Positions 1 to 11,772 of a stretch of DNA of 64,000 nt are shown one piece after another (within the stretch, counting starts at the first letter, position 1; each line of letters begins with the position of its first letter). The translations under genes and the position numbers were made by a program. The stretch is from Pogonophryne albipinna (lineage: Eukaryota; Chordata; Actinopteri; Perciformes; Artedidraconidae). Below the pieces are notes generated by a model that searched no databases, was not told the DNA's origin, and was given only the letters and a program-made list of their open reading frames with translations. The stretch covers positions 22,762,734 through 22,826,733 of the forward strand of contig CM053259.1 in assembly GCA_028583405.1 (NCBI GenBank). The letters are read 5' to 3'.

Positions 1-157
1 ACACTACTGCACTTTGTCTAAAATGAACATTTTAAATAAAGTGAGGGGAATACAAATTACTGAGTTGTAGTCATTTGAATTACTTATATTGATAGCGCTA
101 TTTGGATTAAATTATGTTAAGTGCAAATAACTCAATCCTACAACATAAACTGAATGA
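1..157 (+). repeat. Fragment of ACTTAA-rich MITE-like repeat
   Basis: These 157 bases recur at 9368-9524 with about one visible difference, then the two diverge: here into retroviral gag, there into more of the same repeat. This marks the breakpoint at which the retrovirus, lacking its 5' LTR, became joined to the repeat. Confidence 0.8.
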
Positions 158-690
158 CCTGTCCTCGACTGGGTATCCTTTCCCTCCCCCGGAGTACAAC
201 CCTGGCAATCCGGCTGGCCCACCTCAACCACCTCCACCGCCACTACAAGCCCCAGCCATGCAGTCAACAGACTCCCCGTCAACTCCAAGTTCGTCCACCC
301 CCATCAGCCCCAAGTAGATGGGGACAACAGCGGGATAAACAAACCTGATGCCCAAGCAGGTGTTTGGGGGACACCTCAGTAATGCCTTTCTCAACGGACT
401 CACAGACACAGCGCAAGCTACGCAGAATGCTGGCCGCTCACAATACCGAGGGAGAGGCAGAGGAGGTTTTCCGAGGACGAGAAGCAAGACCTTCATTTGA
501 CGAAAGATGTTTCAAGTGAGGCAGTGTTGAACATTGGATTCTGGGACTGCTCAAAGAACACTGGCAGTGGAGGCAGAGGGGGACAGCAAGGACGGGGCCA
601 TTCACAATCAGACTGACCTACACCAGATGGGGAGGAAGGGGCCCGATCGAGCGAGACGGAAATTCAGCCAGCAGCATCTGAACAGGGAAG
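158..690 (+). pseudogene. Retroviral gag remnant
   Basis: A proline-rich stretch at 175-315 resembles the linker regions of retroviral Gag. At 508-550 lies a CCHC zinc-knuckle remnant: Cys at 508-510, then a TGA stop at 517-519 where the second Cys is expected, the His at 532-534, and a frameshift before the last Cys. A Gly/Arg/Gln-rich tail follows, as is usual after the nucleocapsid. Matrix and most of capsid are not recognisable. Gag packages the RNA genome and builds the particle; this copy cannot encode a working protein. Confidence 0.65.
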
Positions 691-692
691 TG

Positions 693-780
<88 letters not shown>
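691..780. repeat. (CA)n microsatellite inside the retroviral gag-pro region
   Basis: An uninterrupted CA run of about 85 bp separates the gag tail from the protease remnant. It keeps frames open on both strands, so the 70-90 residue His-Thr and Cys-Val reading frames here are artefacts. Confidence 0.97.
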
Positions 781-782
<2 letters not shown>

Positions 783-785
783 CAT

Positions 786-1110
786 GCCATTGAGTAATTG
801 GAAAATGTAGAAGACACATTCTGTGGTAAAAAGGGCAGATTTGCCTGATTGCAAATTTAGTGGTAGATTTATTCACTCAATAGGAGCGGCTAGGGTAACT
901 GTGAAGGAGAAGTTTTTGTATCACTTCAGAGTAAAGATAACGGTGATGACAGTCATCCATTTCCCACAGCAGTCAAAAACAGTTTTCTTTTATCATCTGT
1001 TCTGCCCAATAAATTTACTGGGCAGAGATCTGATTCTCCGGTTCGGCTTAGACCTCATTTTTCCACAAATGAGGGTCTTAAAGTCCGACAGCCATCTCCT
1101 ACGATTGTTC
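786..1110 (+). pseudogene. Retroviral protease remnant
   Basis: The translated frame at 823-1143 carries the retropepsin C-terminal signature NLLGRDL (near 1012-1032) and upstream strands typical of the fold. The catalytic Asp-Thr/Ser-Gly segment should lie near 800-830 but is not intact. Aspartic protease matures Gag and Pol in retroviruses. It sits between gag and RT as expected. Confidence 0.7.
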
Positions 1111-1689
1111 AAAAACTGGCATTTGATGATAAAGAACTGGTGAATGTGTATCAATGGCTGCTGACATATCCTGATTCTCAGGCGTTGTTGCGTTTGACTG
1201 ATCAACGTGTTTTTCCACCTGCTGTGTTCATGGAGACTTCTTATTTGCATTGTACTGCTAACGTTGTTGATGATCCGTGTAAATGCTATGATGAGAGTTT
1301 TCTGTTAGAATGTGTGAATGATGAGCTCATGCTTAAAACTATGTATTGGAGTTTGCTGCGCAGAGCTGGTTCCTGATACACTCACACCCACACAACACAA
1401 GCTGTGTCAAATCCCAGGGGCGGTCCACACATTTCACTAGCCAGGGGACCCACTGATAGAGGGATTTGGGTCCAATCGTTAAAGATTGGGAGTCAGTCAC
1501 TGATTGGGCACCTACACACACAGAATATGTCATGTACTCTATGTCACGTGACATGTATAAGATGAAAATCTGCACGAACGTAGCCGTTCTGCGCACATTG
1601 CTGTTGGTTGAGGAGGATGACGTTGGTGATGCTATTTTTTCACCTTTACGGGTAATTCTCATATCTCTGAGCTTCCTGCCGCGCTTTCA

Positions 1690-2459
1690 GATGTGCCATA
1701 CTCACTCTGGGCAGCTCACAGATATGACGTAGGTTTAATGTCCACGTTCCGTTCAAACCCCAGTACCCATTGAAACGTGAAGCTGTTGATGGCATTCGGC
1801 CAGTGTTTACCTCTCTGTTTAAACAAGGGGTCATTATTCCGTGTAACGATTCCGGTACGCACTCCAGTGTTTCCTGTCAAAAAGATCAGAGACAAACCTC
1901 CTGACGAGTGGAGATTTGTCCAGGATTTACGAGCTGTAAATGCAGCTGTGCATGCACGCTCGTCCCGAATCCTTATCTGATTATTTCCCTCTGCAGCATT
2001 TTTTTTTTACTGTCATAAGATCTCTCAAATGCATTTTTCAGTGTTCCTGTACACAAAGACAGTCAATTTTGGTTCACATTTGAATATAATGGTAAACCTT
2101 ACACATTCACACGTTTGTGTCAAGGCTACTGTGAATCTCCTACTGTGTACAACCAGGCATTGTGTACAAGGTTGGCCTCTCTCCAAGTTTCTAAAGGCAC
2201 CGCTCTCATCCAGTATGTTGATGACCTCATGATTTGCGCACCCACAACAGAACAGTGTGGAGCTGATACCATTTCCTTGTTAAAACACCTCGCAGCCGAG
2301 GGCCACAAGGCCAGTTTGTCAAAACTCCAATATGTACAAAGAACAATTACATTTTTGGGTCATGTCATTTCAGGAGAGGGGAAAGCGCTTTCAGATAAGC
2401 GTATTGCATCATTGGCTATTTTGACAAAACCTGTCACTAAGCGACAGATGATGTCATTT
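1690..2459 (+). pseudogene. Retroviral reverse transcriptase remnant, split
   Basis: Frame-shifted pieces show the start of RT at 1690-1740, the fingers/palm segment ending in WRFVQDLRAVNAAV (1909-1950) and the palm with the catalytic YVDD at 2214-2225. Homology stops abruptly at 2459, before the connection domain. It resumes only near 4565 with the RNase H linker, so the insertion was accompanied by loss of the connection region. At least four frame breaks are visible. Closest in style to class I fish retroviruses. Confidence 0.85.
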
Positions 2460-2862
2460 TGACGTATGTGTTCATAACACACGGCTGTTGTTATGCTTGC
2501 TGTGATGTTACATTAGTCCGTTCTCTGCTTGTAATTATGCCGAAGCTTCAAAGTTGTATTTATCATCTGAATTTGCCGAAACAAGTTTAATATTCTGAAA
2601 GCCAATACTTTGTTATTCGAAAACAGATGAAAACAAACGGTCTTTTATACAAAATGGAAGTATTATACAAGTAAAACTACATGTTGCTTTAATCCCATGT
2701 AATTATAGAATGAACACAGTCTTCCTTTGAAGATGTATAAGTCAGGTGTCTTGAGTAGTCAAAATTACCTACAAATCATTATTTTCCACTTGTTACCATT
2801 GTGAGTCTATTTTTATGCAGCTCTGCGTGATTGTGTGGCTACAATTCAGACTAATACACTAC

Positions 2863-3322
2863 CAGAGGTGGAATAAGTACTCAGATCTTGAACTTGAGTA
2901 AAAGTAGAAGTACTCAGATCTTGTACTTGATTAAAAGTAGAAGTACCAGAGTGTAGGAATACTCTGTTACAGTAAAAGTATTCAAAATGTTCCTCAAGTG
3001 AAAGTAGAAAAGTATTCTCATCAAAATATAGTTAAAGTAGCTACAGTAAAAGTAGTCTTTGTGCAGATTGGTCCATTTCAGAATAATATATATGATATGT
3101 TTTATAATGATTGATCATGAAAGTGTTCTCAAAGCTGGTAAAGGTGCAGCTAGTTTGAATGACTTTGTATACTGTAGGCTAGCTTGTGGATTTACTCCAG
3201 GTGGAACTAAAGTCTGATTTAACACTTGATTAGATATCGCATCATTCATCCACATCATTCTGTGATGTAACTAAAGGTATTAAATACATGTAGTGAAGGA
3301 AAAGTACACCATGTACCTCTGA
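2863..3322. mobile_element. Non-autonomous hAT-like MITE
   Basis: It begins CAGAGGTGG and ends in CCTCTG, imperfectly inverted. The interior repeats AGTAAAAGTA-type words, a pattern very common in percomorph short hAT-like elements. Flanking 8-mers do not match, so the target duplication has decayed or one end is wrong. Confidence 0.5.
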
Positions 3323-3442
3323 CTTATGTTCACTGCCAACCTAAAAGTACCTCAAAAATAGTAATCAATGATGTATTGAAAAGTTATCTGGCTGATTGTT
3401 TTATATCGGCTCAGCCAGGTTATATGGGAGGCCCAGTCTACG

Positions 3443-4330
3443 TACACTCTAAAAAACAATGCCTTGGCTTAACAAAGGAAATCAAGGCAATAGGTTGCAT
3501 CGATGGTTATTGAGTTAAGACAACTTCTAATGAAATTGTGTTAAAGCAACAAAGTTATTTGAGTTAGGGGAGAAGGCTTTTCCTCTATAATCAGAGGTGT
3601 TTTCAATTACCACTTACTTAATAATTGGTAGCATAAACACAAGTTTTTAAGTTGATTATTCTAAAAGTTCCAACTTGTTTTACCGTATGATTTAAATGTA
3701 ATATTAAGTTGTATGTACTTAATTACCACATGTTGAACATGAACACATGTTTTTAAGTTGACAACCATTTATAAATTAAGTTGCTCCAAATAATATTGTA
3801 TTCAATAGGGTTTTTCTCTTAGCTTTTTTATGTTTTTGCCGAAAGAAATTAATTGATTCCACAACAAAAATATTAGGCAATTCACTTTTTATTTTTGAAC
3901 TGCAGTTGTTTATTTCAACACATGTTTCAATCAGGAGAGTTTGAATTTCAAGTTGTATTTGAATGACAAAAGATGACACTCACCTTAAAATGTCCTTTGT
4001 ATATTTCTATTTGTCCTAACTGTGGGAACTTGTCCAGGCATCTTAAGTGGGAGTGGACTTGAAATCCTTAACTCAAGGTGTAGAACAATTAAGTTATCAA
4101 GCCAATTGCATTACTTACTTCAACTTGAATTTAGTTTGAAGTCAATTAACGCAGAAATCAGAGTTCAAATGACACAATATTAAGTTGATGTAATTACCAA
4201 CATTATTACGTCAACACAACTTATAAATTAATGTTTGCAACTTAAAATGTTTATCTAAATCAATTAACTCACATTTTTATCTTGGAACCATGCATTTAAT
4301 TAAGTGGAGGTGAAAGGTCGCCTGAATTCG
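3443..4330. repeat. ACTTAA-rich MITE-like repeat
   Basis: It starts ACACTCTAAAAAA, the style of the termini seen inverted at 10200-10214 and again at 45192. The interior is rich in TTAAGT/ACTTAA words like 1-157 and 9368-9587. The right boundary is uncertain. Confidence 0.45.
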
Positions 4331-4564
4331 TTTTTAGACGTACAGATCACTCATTTTGAAATATTAAACTTAGTTTTCTTTTCTTTAATTTTTCATCCTC
4401 GTGTAAAATGCTATCACATTTGGTTGTTTATAGCATAAAGAACATCTGATTTAATGTGAGGTAGGGAAATAATCATTTGAGTATATGTGCATATAAATAT
4501 GTAATTTACAACAGCTGTAGGATGCTGGAAAAGTGCTTGAATTTGACTTTGGAAAAGGTGTAAG

Positions 4565-6000
4565 AACCCTCTTATGCTTTTGCCTGAAGACGGTGACGAA
4601 TACGACTGTGTGCACACCTAGACCGGACTTAAAGGACGTTCCTCTGACCAACGCTGACCTCATTTTGTATGTTGATGGGTCTGCCTTTCCAAGGGGGCAC
4701 TAATCGGGTGGGTTTTTCTGTTGTTTCAGATTCTGCGGTACTCCGTTCCGGACCAATCCCATGTCACCTCTCAGCACAAGCAGCAGAGCTCATCGCACTA
4801 ACTGAAGCCTGCACGTTTGCAGAAGGCAAAACTGTGACTATATACACTGACTCACGTTATGCTTTTGGGGTAGTACACGATTTTGGGGCTATTTGGAAGT
4901 GTAGACAATTTCTGAAATCTGATGGAAAACCAGTACTTAACCATGTACTGATTCCTCTCGCACCTCACGCACACTCATTTGTTAAAATCCCTGTCTCCTC
5001 CTTCTATCACAAAATGTTGTCACTGACTTCCATGCAGCAGCTAGCTCCACCAGTTGAGAAGGCTCAGTGGAAGGCTGTTGGGGCTGTTTTTGACCCAACC
5101 TCCAGCATCTGGGTTGGTCCAAATTCCAATCCATGTCTCCCAAGACATTTCTTCCCTCATTTTGCTAAGTTGACACATGGGTTGGATCATGTGTCAAAAG
5201 GGGGGATGTTAGAGGCTATCAATCAGGAGTGGTTCACAAGGGGGTTCACAGTAACAGCTCAAAAGCACTGTGAAGCATGCCTAATTTGCATTATGCAAAA
5301 TTCTGGTAGACCAGTAAAGGTTACAGGACCCGGAGCACATCCACCTCCCACCAGGCCATTTGAGCACCTAATGCTGGATTTCATTGAGCTTAGCCCATCA
5401 GAGGGTAAGAAGCACTGTCTGGTGGTGGTTGACATGTGGTCCAAATGGGTTGAAGCTTTCCCAGTAAAAGCACAGACAGCAAATGCTGTTGTGCTTATCA
5501 TCCACAGAGTGGGGGTGGGGTGGAAAGAGAGAACGGCACAATAAAAACCAAACTAGCAAAATGCTGTGCAGACACAGGTCTGTCATGGACACAAGCTCTG
5601 CCCATTGTGCTGATGGACATGCGGAAGGAAAAGAACACGGAGACAACTCAGCCCATTTGAAATCCTTTTTGGGGCTCCTCCACAGATTGGACTCAAGGCT
5701 CCAGGATGTCCTCTTCCCTCCACAACTTTGTGTGAGGATGCTATGTTGTCATATTGTGTTAACCTGTCATCCACTTTAGCAGCCTTGCCTACCCCTGCCA
5801 CTGGTCCACTTCACCATCTCCAACCCGGCAACTTCGTGCTGGTCAAGGATTTCCGGAGAAAGAGCTGGAAATCCAATCATTGGCAAGGTCCCTACCAGGT
5901 GCTCCTCGTCACCCAGACAGCGGTCAAGGTCGCCGAGAGAGCTACGTGGGTCCACGCCAGCCACTGCAAGGTTGTAGTCACAGGAAAGGAGAAACGGTAG
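4565..6000 (+). pseudogene. Retroviral RNase H and integrase remnant
   Basis: An open stretch (4669-5544) reads RNase H, with a VDGSA-type first catalytic Asp and TDSRYA, and then integrase. The integrase zinc site is visible as HGLDH (about 5176-5190) and CEAC (5269-5280), followed by the first catalytic Asp at about 5380. Near 5500 a deletion with a frameshift removes the second catalytic Asp region. The Glu-containing helix continues in another frame to about 5640. The integrase C-terminal domain (PGNFVLVKDF, Trp-rich) is readable at 5800-5990. Integrase inserts proviral DNA; this copy cannot. Confidence 0.87.
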
Positions 6001-6189
6001 AAGCAGACGACAACAAGTGACGTCTCCTAGTCACCAACGGAGACGACAACAAGTGACGTGTCCTAGTCACCACCAGCACCACACTTGCACTACATACACC
6101 AAAACACACTACACACAAGGTGTCACGAGCGAGTGCCAGCTGAACGGTTCCATATGCCTCTGGTTCCTCGTTTGTGTTACCGGGGTGCG

Positions 6190-6557
6190 GAGTCTGACTG
6201 TCCGTGTCACAAACTCGACCGATGGAATACACACACACACCCCATGGAGCATTCCCGCCTCGTGATGAGGGCTCGCCTGGAAAGACGACAATGCAACCGT
6301 GAGCAATGTGCGGATACTACTGGAGAGTCTGGACAATCATAGAATGGTTCCTCTGCATATTTGCCCTGGCGATCATTTTCGGCCTATTAATCAATTGTAC
6401 CTGTTTGATTATCCCAATACTGAAGAAGTGCGTTTCCAGCATGGTATCCTCAGCTTTCGTTCAGTATGCTGCTATTCCATTACACGGCAATCCTTTGCGC
6501 CACAGTGAGATAGACCAGATAGAATCAGAAGAGTCTGATTTCGACACTACAATATAA
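6190..6557 (+). pseudogene. Retroviral env remnant (transmembrane tail)
   Basis: The frame at 6306-6557 encodes a hydrophobic segment of about 25 residues (6330-6410), then a Cys/Lys boundary and a short acidic tail, as in the transmembrane subunit of class I retroviral Env. The surface subunit, fusion peptide and ectodomain are absent: only about 200 bp separate the end of pol from this tail. A 36-bp tandem duplication lies just upstream (6006-6077). Confidence 0.6.
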
Positions 6558-6751
6558 TCCATGTGAATCATCCTTTTATGCTTACATTATATTGGAGTCT
6601 GTCCTCCACAAAAACAGCCAGTTTTCTATGATATATTTGTGATGTGTTTACTTAAACCAGCGATGGAGTGTATTCATTGATGTGTTATATCAGTCTGTCC
6701 TGTCATTTGGTTTATTTTCATGATTGATCAAGTATGATCAAAAGGGGGGAA

Positions 6752-7274
6752 TGTAGTGGAAATTTCATATTTCACCTTATATGTCTTATGTTACCTTATA
6801 TGCTAAACCAAATGCTTCTCATAACATTGTCTAAAACACCTATATCATTTCCTGAGATGTGCGGTCTTCTTCTCATACTCTAATGTGGGATTTTATTCCC
6901 AAGCGCTTCAAGGCCACACAGCTGATTTGGCAGACTATGTTGAGGCTACTCCTCTTTAACCAAAGTCTCCCTATTCTGAGACACTATCTACAGCTCAAGG
7001 ACAGGTGTCTAATAACAATGAGACCGTGTGAAGACAGATTTCTGAACTTCCCGTCCTTCCTGTATATAAGCTTTGCTATTTTATTATATCTGCGCACACT
7101 CCTGCAGACTATTTTATACTCTGTGAGACCTGTGACTTTGTATTGCGTTTTATGTATTTGAAGCTTCAAATAAATTAACCAGAAAGACAACTCTGTCCGT
7201 TTCACCATTTATTTGTTGATCACTCTGACTTGTGTATCTCCACCGTATTGACTGGGTCTAAGATTTCCATAACA
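6752..7274 (+). mobile_element. 3' long terminal repeat
   Basis: A polypurine tract (AAAAGGGGGGAA, about 6740-6751) directly precedes TGTAGTGGAAAT. The LTR ends ATTTCCATAACA, giving an inverted TG..CA terminus with 10 of 12 bases matching. Inside are a TATA-like TATATAAG (about 7062) and AATAAA (7169-7174), in the expected U3-R-U5 order. Length about 523 bp. No partner LTR is seen. Confidence 0.8.
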
Positions 7275-7420
7275 TCACTCACACATGCTCCACGGCAGCA
7301 GGGGGCGCTACTGAGTCCATTGGGAAGGCGGGAGGTTGAGCAAAGCATGGAACAGCCCTTGCCAGTCTGATGACAGCGGTGTTTCTCGCGGTCCAGCGAT
7401 CTGGGTCAGTGTTATAGTGA
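7275..7420. repeat. Dispersed repeat fragment shared with 43650-43735
   Basis: Starting at CACTCACACATGCTCC, about 90 bp match a second copy at 43650-43735 with small indels. No coding signal. Confidence 0.6.
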
Positions 7421-8815
7421 TACTATTATAAACAAGGTGAATTTAGCGATCACAACGAAAACAGCCAAGACACATATTGAGCCCAGAAAATGAATGTTAT
7501 TAGGGCTGTAAATATAATAAGCCTTTGTCTAAAATGGACAACATTGTAACTAAGGAGATTTAAACTATACAGCGATTCTGCACTCGGTCAATCAGCTGCT
7601 CTTCATTTTCTTTCCTGCTATATTCAATGAGTGATACAAATATTTTTTACCACAAGTTCTTAATAAAAGTGACACTGTTGGACTCGGTACTCGTTGACTG
7701 CTAACAGAAATAAAATGAAGTACTTTACTTTGTACTTGTGAGTACTCTGTCAGAGTCCCCTCCATAGTACATAATGCATGTTTTCTGCTATCTTTGATGA
7801 ATGATAAAAATAAAATGTTCCCATTAGTTCTTAATGAAATTGATACTGTTTGACTTTGTAATAGTAAGCCTACTACTAACAATACATTGAAGTGCTTTTA
7901 CTGTGTATTGTTTGAGAAATACTCTGTCAAAGTCCCCTGCTGAGAACAAAATCAAGCCACTTCTGCTAAGTTTGATGAGGGAATTCTTTTTTGTTGCCAT
8001 TAGTTCTTCGTGAGATTGATCCTGTTGGACTCAGTACCACTGAAACTACCCCCACAAGTACTATGAAGTACTTATTGTGTACTTTTCCAGTAATCCTCTG
8101 TCAATGTCCCCTCCTGAGTACAAGAATGCATGTTTTTCTTTTAATAAGCGTTAAAAAACCTTTCTTCATGAGACTTATATTGTTGGACAGAGTATTTTAA
8201 GAGGATGGTAGACATGATATCAGCAATACTTCCAGTCAGTACTCCGGCAGCAGCATTTTTACCCCATGGAAAAGTCTTTAGAGTCTGGCCTAGATAGCGG
8301 GTCACACATATCCTTCAGCAAAGTGACACACTCTTGTGACTCGTGTTGGCCTCTTATGGGGCTGCTCTCTTTTAAATATGATTATTTATCTGCTCCTAGT
8401 TCATTCCTCTTAGATTCTTCCATCAGTCCCAGTCATCGCATGTCAGTCCATAGAGCTTCGAAAAATGTGTCCAATTCAACAAAATGTTTTTGTGAAGGTC
8501 AGAGCTAAATTATAGATTGTTTGATTGTGTAATTACAAGGTGAGAGAAAATAAATCCAAATCCTCCTATTAAACTTATTTTATTTACTTATTCTTGTAAG
8601 TCTTTGCGCTCAAGTCCGAGTCAAGTCTCAAGTCTTTGCGCTCAAGTTCAAGTCAAGTCTCAAGTCTTTGCACTCAAGTAAAGTCCAAGTCCTAAACTTT
8701 GACAAAACGAGTCTTAAACAAGTCATTATGAGCTTTTCAACAAATGTAATTACAAGGTGAGAGAAAATAAATCCACATCCTCCTATTAAACTTATTTTAT
8801 TTACCTTTCCATGTT
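7421..8815 (+). mobile_element. Family A element, partial copy (left arm)
   Basis: Matches the arms of the 21903-31287 element from AACAAGGTGAATTTAGCG onward. The arm consists of about four diverged sub-repeats of about 200 bp, each with AGTACTTT and CAAAGTCCCCTCC-type words. At 8589-8743 it is interrupted by an AAGTC-rich minisatellite flanked by a 58-bp direct repeat (8528-8586 and 8744-8802). The outer terminal inverted repeat is missing. Confidence 0.7.
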
Positions 8816-9367
8816 GTACATATACTTACTTGTATTACATGTTGACACACCACACACAGAGACACACCACACACACACAGAGACACACAAACACCACACA
8901 CACAGAGACACCACACACACACACACCACAAACACACACAGACACCACAAACACACACAGAGAGACACACCACACACACACAGAGACACACACAATTGTG
9001 TTTATGCTTTTGAAAGTTCAAGGCATATGTTCATGTGTATACCAGAGGCAAAGATCTACTGTAACGCATTATGTCCTTGAGCAATATTATGTGTTTGGAA
9101 AGACATAAAAACACCATACTTCATAGTAAAGTTGCATTTTATAAAATGGTCATATAATAAGTCATTGTTGTAGCTTTTCAGCCCACATGTTAACTTCTTG
9201 AGTCACTCCTGTTTCTCATCACTGTCAAATTCAGAAGCTGTGGTTTTTTTTACACAAATAGCTTTACAATTCTAATATGTGCACCTACCACCAATGGGCG
9301 GTTGGAGTTAAGTGTTTTTTGTTGTGGCAATTCAGATGGTTGTTTGCAAAATGCAATGTTATAAGTG
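8816..9367. other. CA-type minisatellite and unrecognised sequence
   Basis: 8852-8994 is an impure CA repeat with AGAGACAC interruptions. From 8995 to 9367 I see no gene, RNA or identifiable element. Confidence 0.7.
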
Positions 9368-10214
9368 TACACTACTGCACTTTGTCTAAAATGAACATTT
9401 TAAATAAAGTGAGGGGAATACAAATTACTGAGTTGTAGTCATTTGAATTACTTATATTGATAGCGCTATTTGGATTAAATTATGTTAAGTGCAAATAACT
9501 CAATCCTACAACATAAATTGAACTAATTTGTGTTAAGTAATTACAACCTACAGTAACTGTGTTAGGTAAATCAGTGCAAACATTAAGGCAAGGCAAGGCA
9601 AGGCAAGTTTATTTATATAGCACTTTTCAACACAAGGCAATTCAAAGTGCTTTACAAAAAATGAAAGACATTAAGAAAATGGCATTTAAAATCAGTCATT
9701 AAAAAGAAAAGCGAATAAAATAAACATTAAAAGAAAAAATACATGGATAAAAGTTACAGTGCAGTCTAAGATATGAATAGTTCAATTAAAAGCAGCGACA
9801 AAAAGAAAAGTCTTCAGCCTGGATTTAAAAGTAGTAAGAGTTGCAGCGGACCTGCAGGTTTCTGAGAGTTTGTTCCAGATATTTGGAGCATAATAACTGA
9901 ACGCTGCTTTACCATGTTTAGTTCTGACTCTGGGGACAGAAAGCTGACCAGTCCCTGAAGACCTGAGAGATCTGGATGGTTCATAATTTAAGTAAATACA
10001 ACATAATTGTGTTAAGTAAAAACAACAATTTAAGTAAATTCAACATAACTGTGTGATGTAGCATTTCATTAAGATGCTTTGGTAAGATTTACTTAAATGC
10101 AAGAAATAAATATTAGTTTACTAGTCTGTTTCCTATTTACTTAGCCTTGTTACGTGCAGCCGGTTGACATAACTAGATTAAGTAAATCCAACATTTCATT
10201 TCTTTGAGTGTAGG
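9368..10214. mobile_element. ACTTAA-rich MITE-like element with an internal dispersed repeat
   Basis: The first 157 bp equal 1-157. The right end finishes in TTTCTTTGAGTGTAG, the inverse of ACACTCAAAGAAA-type ends. At 9588-9985 it contains a (GGCAA)n start followed by TTTATTTATATAGCAC, a repeat found very widely in teleost genomes whose class I cannot assign with confidence. Confidence 0.6.
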
Positions 10215-10230
10215 CAAGATTTTTGCTGGT

Positions 10231-10510
10231 TCATTTATATCTTATTTTACCAGTTAACATTTATTTATTCATCTATATTTTGTAATCTCTCCAGTTTTAA
10301 AGGATATTGTTGGTTTACTGTCCGATAGTATACATTGGAATGATTTCAAACCTGTTTTTATTTATCCTAATAATTATAAAGGAGTGCCTTGGAAATATTT
10401 GTTTACATAAATTGTGATAAAACCGTTTGAGACCCACTGAGATAACTTAGACTAAAGTGAACTATCTAAACACTCAGAGTCCTTTACCTCACTGAGCCTC
10501 TCAGGGCAAA
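10231..10510 (-). repeat. Family B dispersed repeat, reverse copy
   Basis: Reverse complement of about 25063-25330. Related copies lie at 34731-35215 and 46500-46870. It has no open frame; the family ends in a GGGGGG-CCCCCC rich segment in the longer copies. Confidence 0.75.
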
Positions 10511-10654
10511 CCAGGGTGAAAAGGGTGTTACCTAATGCAGGTGGGGCCGACCAGTTATACAAGAGGTAGATAATAGCTGTACTTTTTTTTTAATGAGCCA
10601 CATGCCATGATGCACCAACATAATTATATTATTTAGACTGACATTACAGGGCGA

Positions 10655-10691
<37 letters not shown>

Positions 10692-11410
10692 TGAGAGAGA
10701 GCGAGAGAGAGCAAGAGCGAGATATCAGACAAAGTTATATGAGTGATAGTGAAATGTTTTAACAAGAACAAGAGACACCTAGTTTTTGTTTTTCTAAAAA
10801 CAAAACAATGAGGTAGATAATTGCTGTTGTCCCTCCCCCTGGTGCCAGGACCAACGGATCCATCTTTAGGCTCAGCAGCCCTATCCCCCCCCCATAATGC
10901 TGAACCTGAACCAGCTTTTCTCCCAACTGAAGGAGGTGAGCAGCATTGTGTTGAATGCCGCTTAACGTATCTGAAGGGAGACTGGAATACAAATATATAT
11001 ATATCAAAACAAAAAGCTAACATCTAATTTCAATTGTACATTTCAAACACAGTATTTTTCCACATATTTAAGTTATATTTATTTGGATTCATGTTGAGAA
11101 TGTTCCATTCAAAAATGTTATTATTAAAAAGGCATTTACACCATAAAATATGACTATTGAGATCTATTGTCAGGAATGTTAGTCTTATACCAAATAGTGA
11201 ATCCTACTGCAGCAGAATGTTCCACGCCTGCACAGTGTTATATTTTCAGCTCAGTGTCAGTAAATATTTTGCAGTTAGTATTGGACTACAAGATAGATGC
11301 AAGCCTGTACAGGTTATTTAAAGCATGAATGAGTCGGTTGGGTTCTGGAGGTGTGGTTACAGCAATTGTGCTTGGTTGGCGTGGCCTGGGCCTGGTGGTG
11401 TGACCCAATG
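10511..11410. other. No gene seen; GA microsatellite
   Basis: 10650-10722 is an impure GA repeat. The reading frames at 10532-11023 cross this repeat and show no recognisable domain. Nothing else identified. Confidence 0.6.
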
Positions 11411-11720
11411 TGATATATGTGACCTGCTCCATCGAAATCAGTCGCATTGACCCGAAGACACATTTTGAGTTGTATACACTGTTGGAAAGAGGAGATTCCT
11501 AGCTTTCTAATGATATCAGGATTGTTTTTGTACTCCAAATATTAAGCGAAATATGTCACATTATATAATGACTGTCACCGAGTCATCATTTTGAGAAAAA
11601 GGCCTTCAAAGTTTTCTCTTCTCTGGAATCCATCGATCTGATTGATTATTAGCAAATGATCAAAATACTACGGAGGGAAGATATTTTCGTTTGGAGGGGA
11701 AGCTCGCGAGTGTGTGTGTA

Positions 11721-11772
<52 letters not shown>

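Larger units (their letters stand above)
2460..4564. other. Composite repeat insertion inside retroviral pol
   Basis: No coding signal. It holds a fragment of the family C core (2478-2650, also at 11785-12105 and inverted at 32035-32365), a hAT-like MITE (2863-3322), an ACTTAA-rich repeat beginning near 3443, and about 230 bp I do not recognise just before pol resumes. Confidence 0.7.
158..7274 (+). mobile_element. Degenerate endogenous retrovirus, no 5' LTR in window
   Basis: Parts appear in retroviral order: proline-rich gag with a zinc-knuckle remnant, protease, reverse transcriptase with YVDD, RNase H, integrase with its HHCC zinc site, an env transmembrane tail, a polypurine tract and a 3' LTR. 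The style of protease, integrase and env tail suggests a class I (gamma/epsilon-like) fish retrovirus. It is dead: every reading frame holds stops or frameshifts, RT is cut by about 2.1 kb of foreign repeats, the second catalytic Asp region of integrase is deleted, and most of env is gone. No 5' LTR is visible, so 5' truncation or rearrangement happened at base 157/158. Confidence 0.88.
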
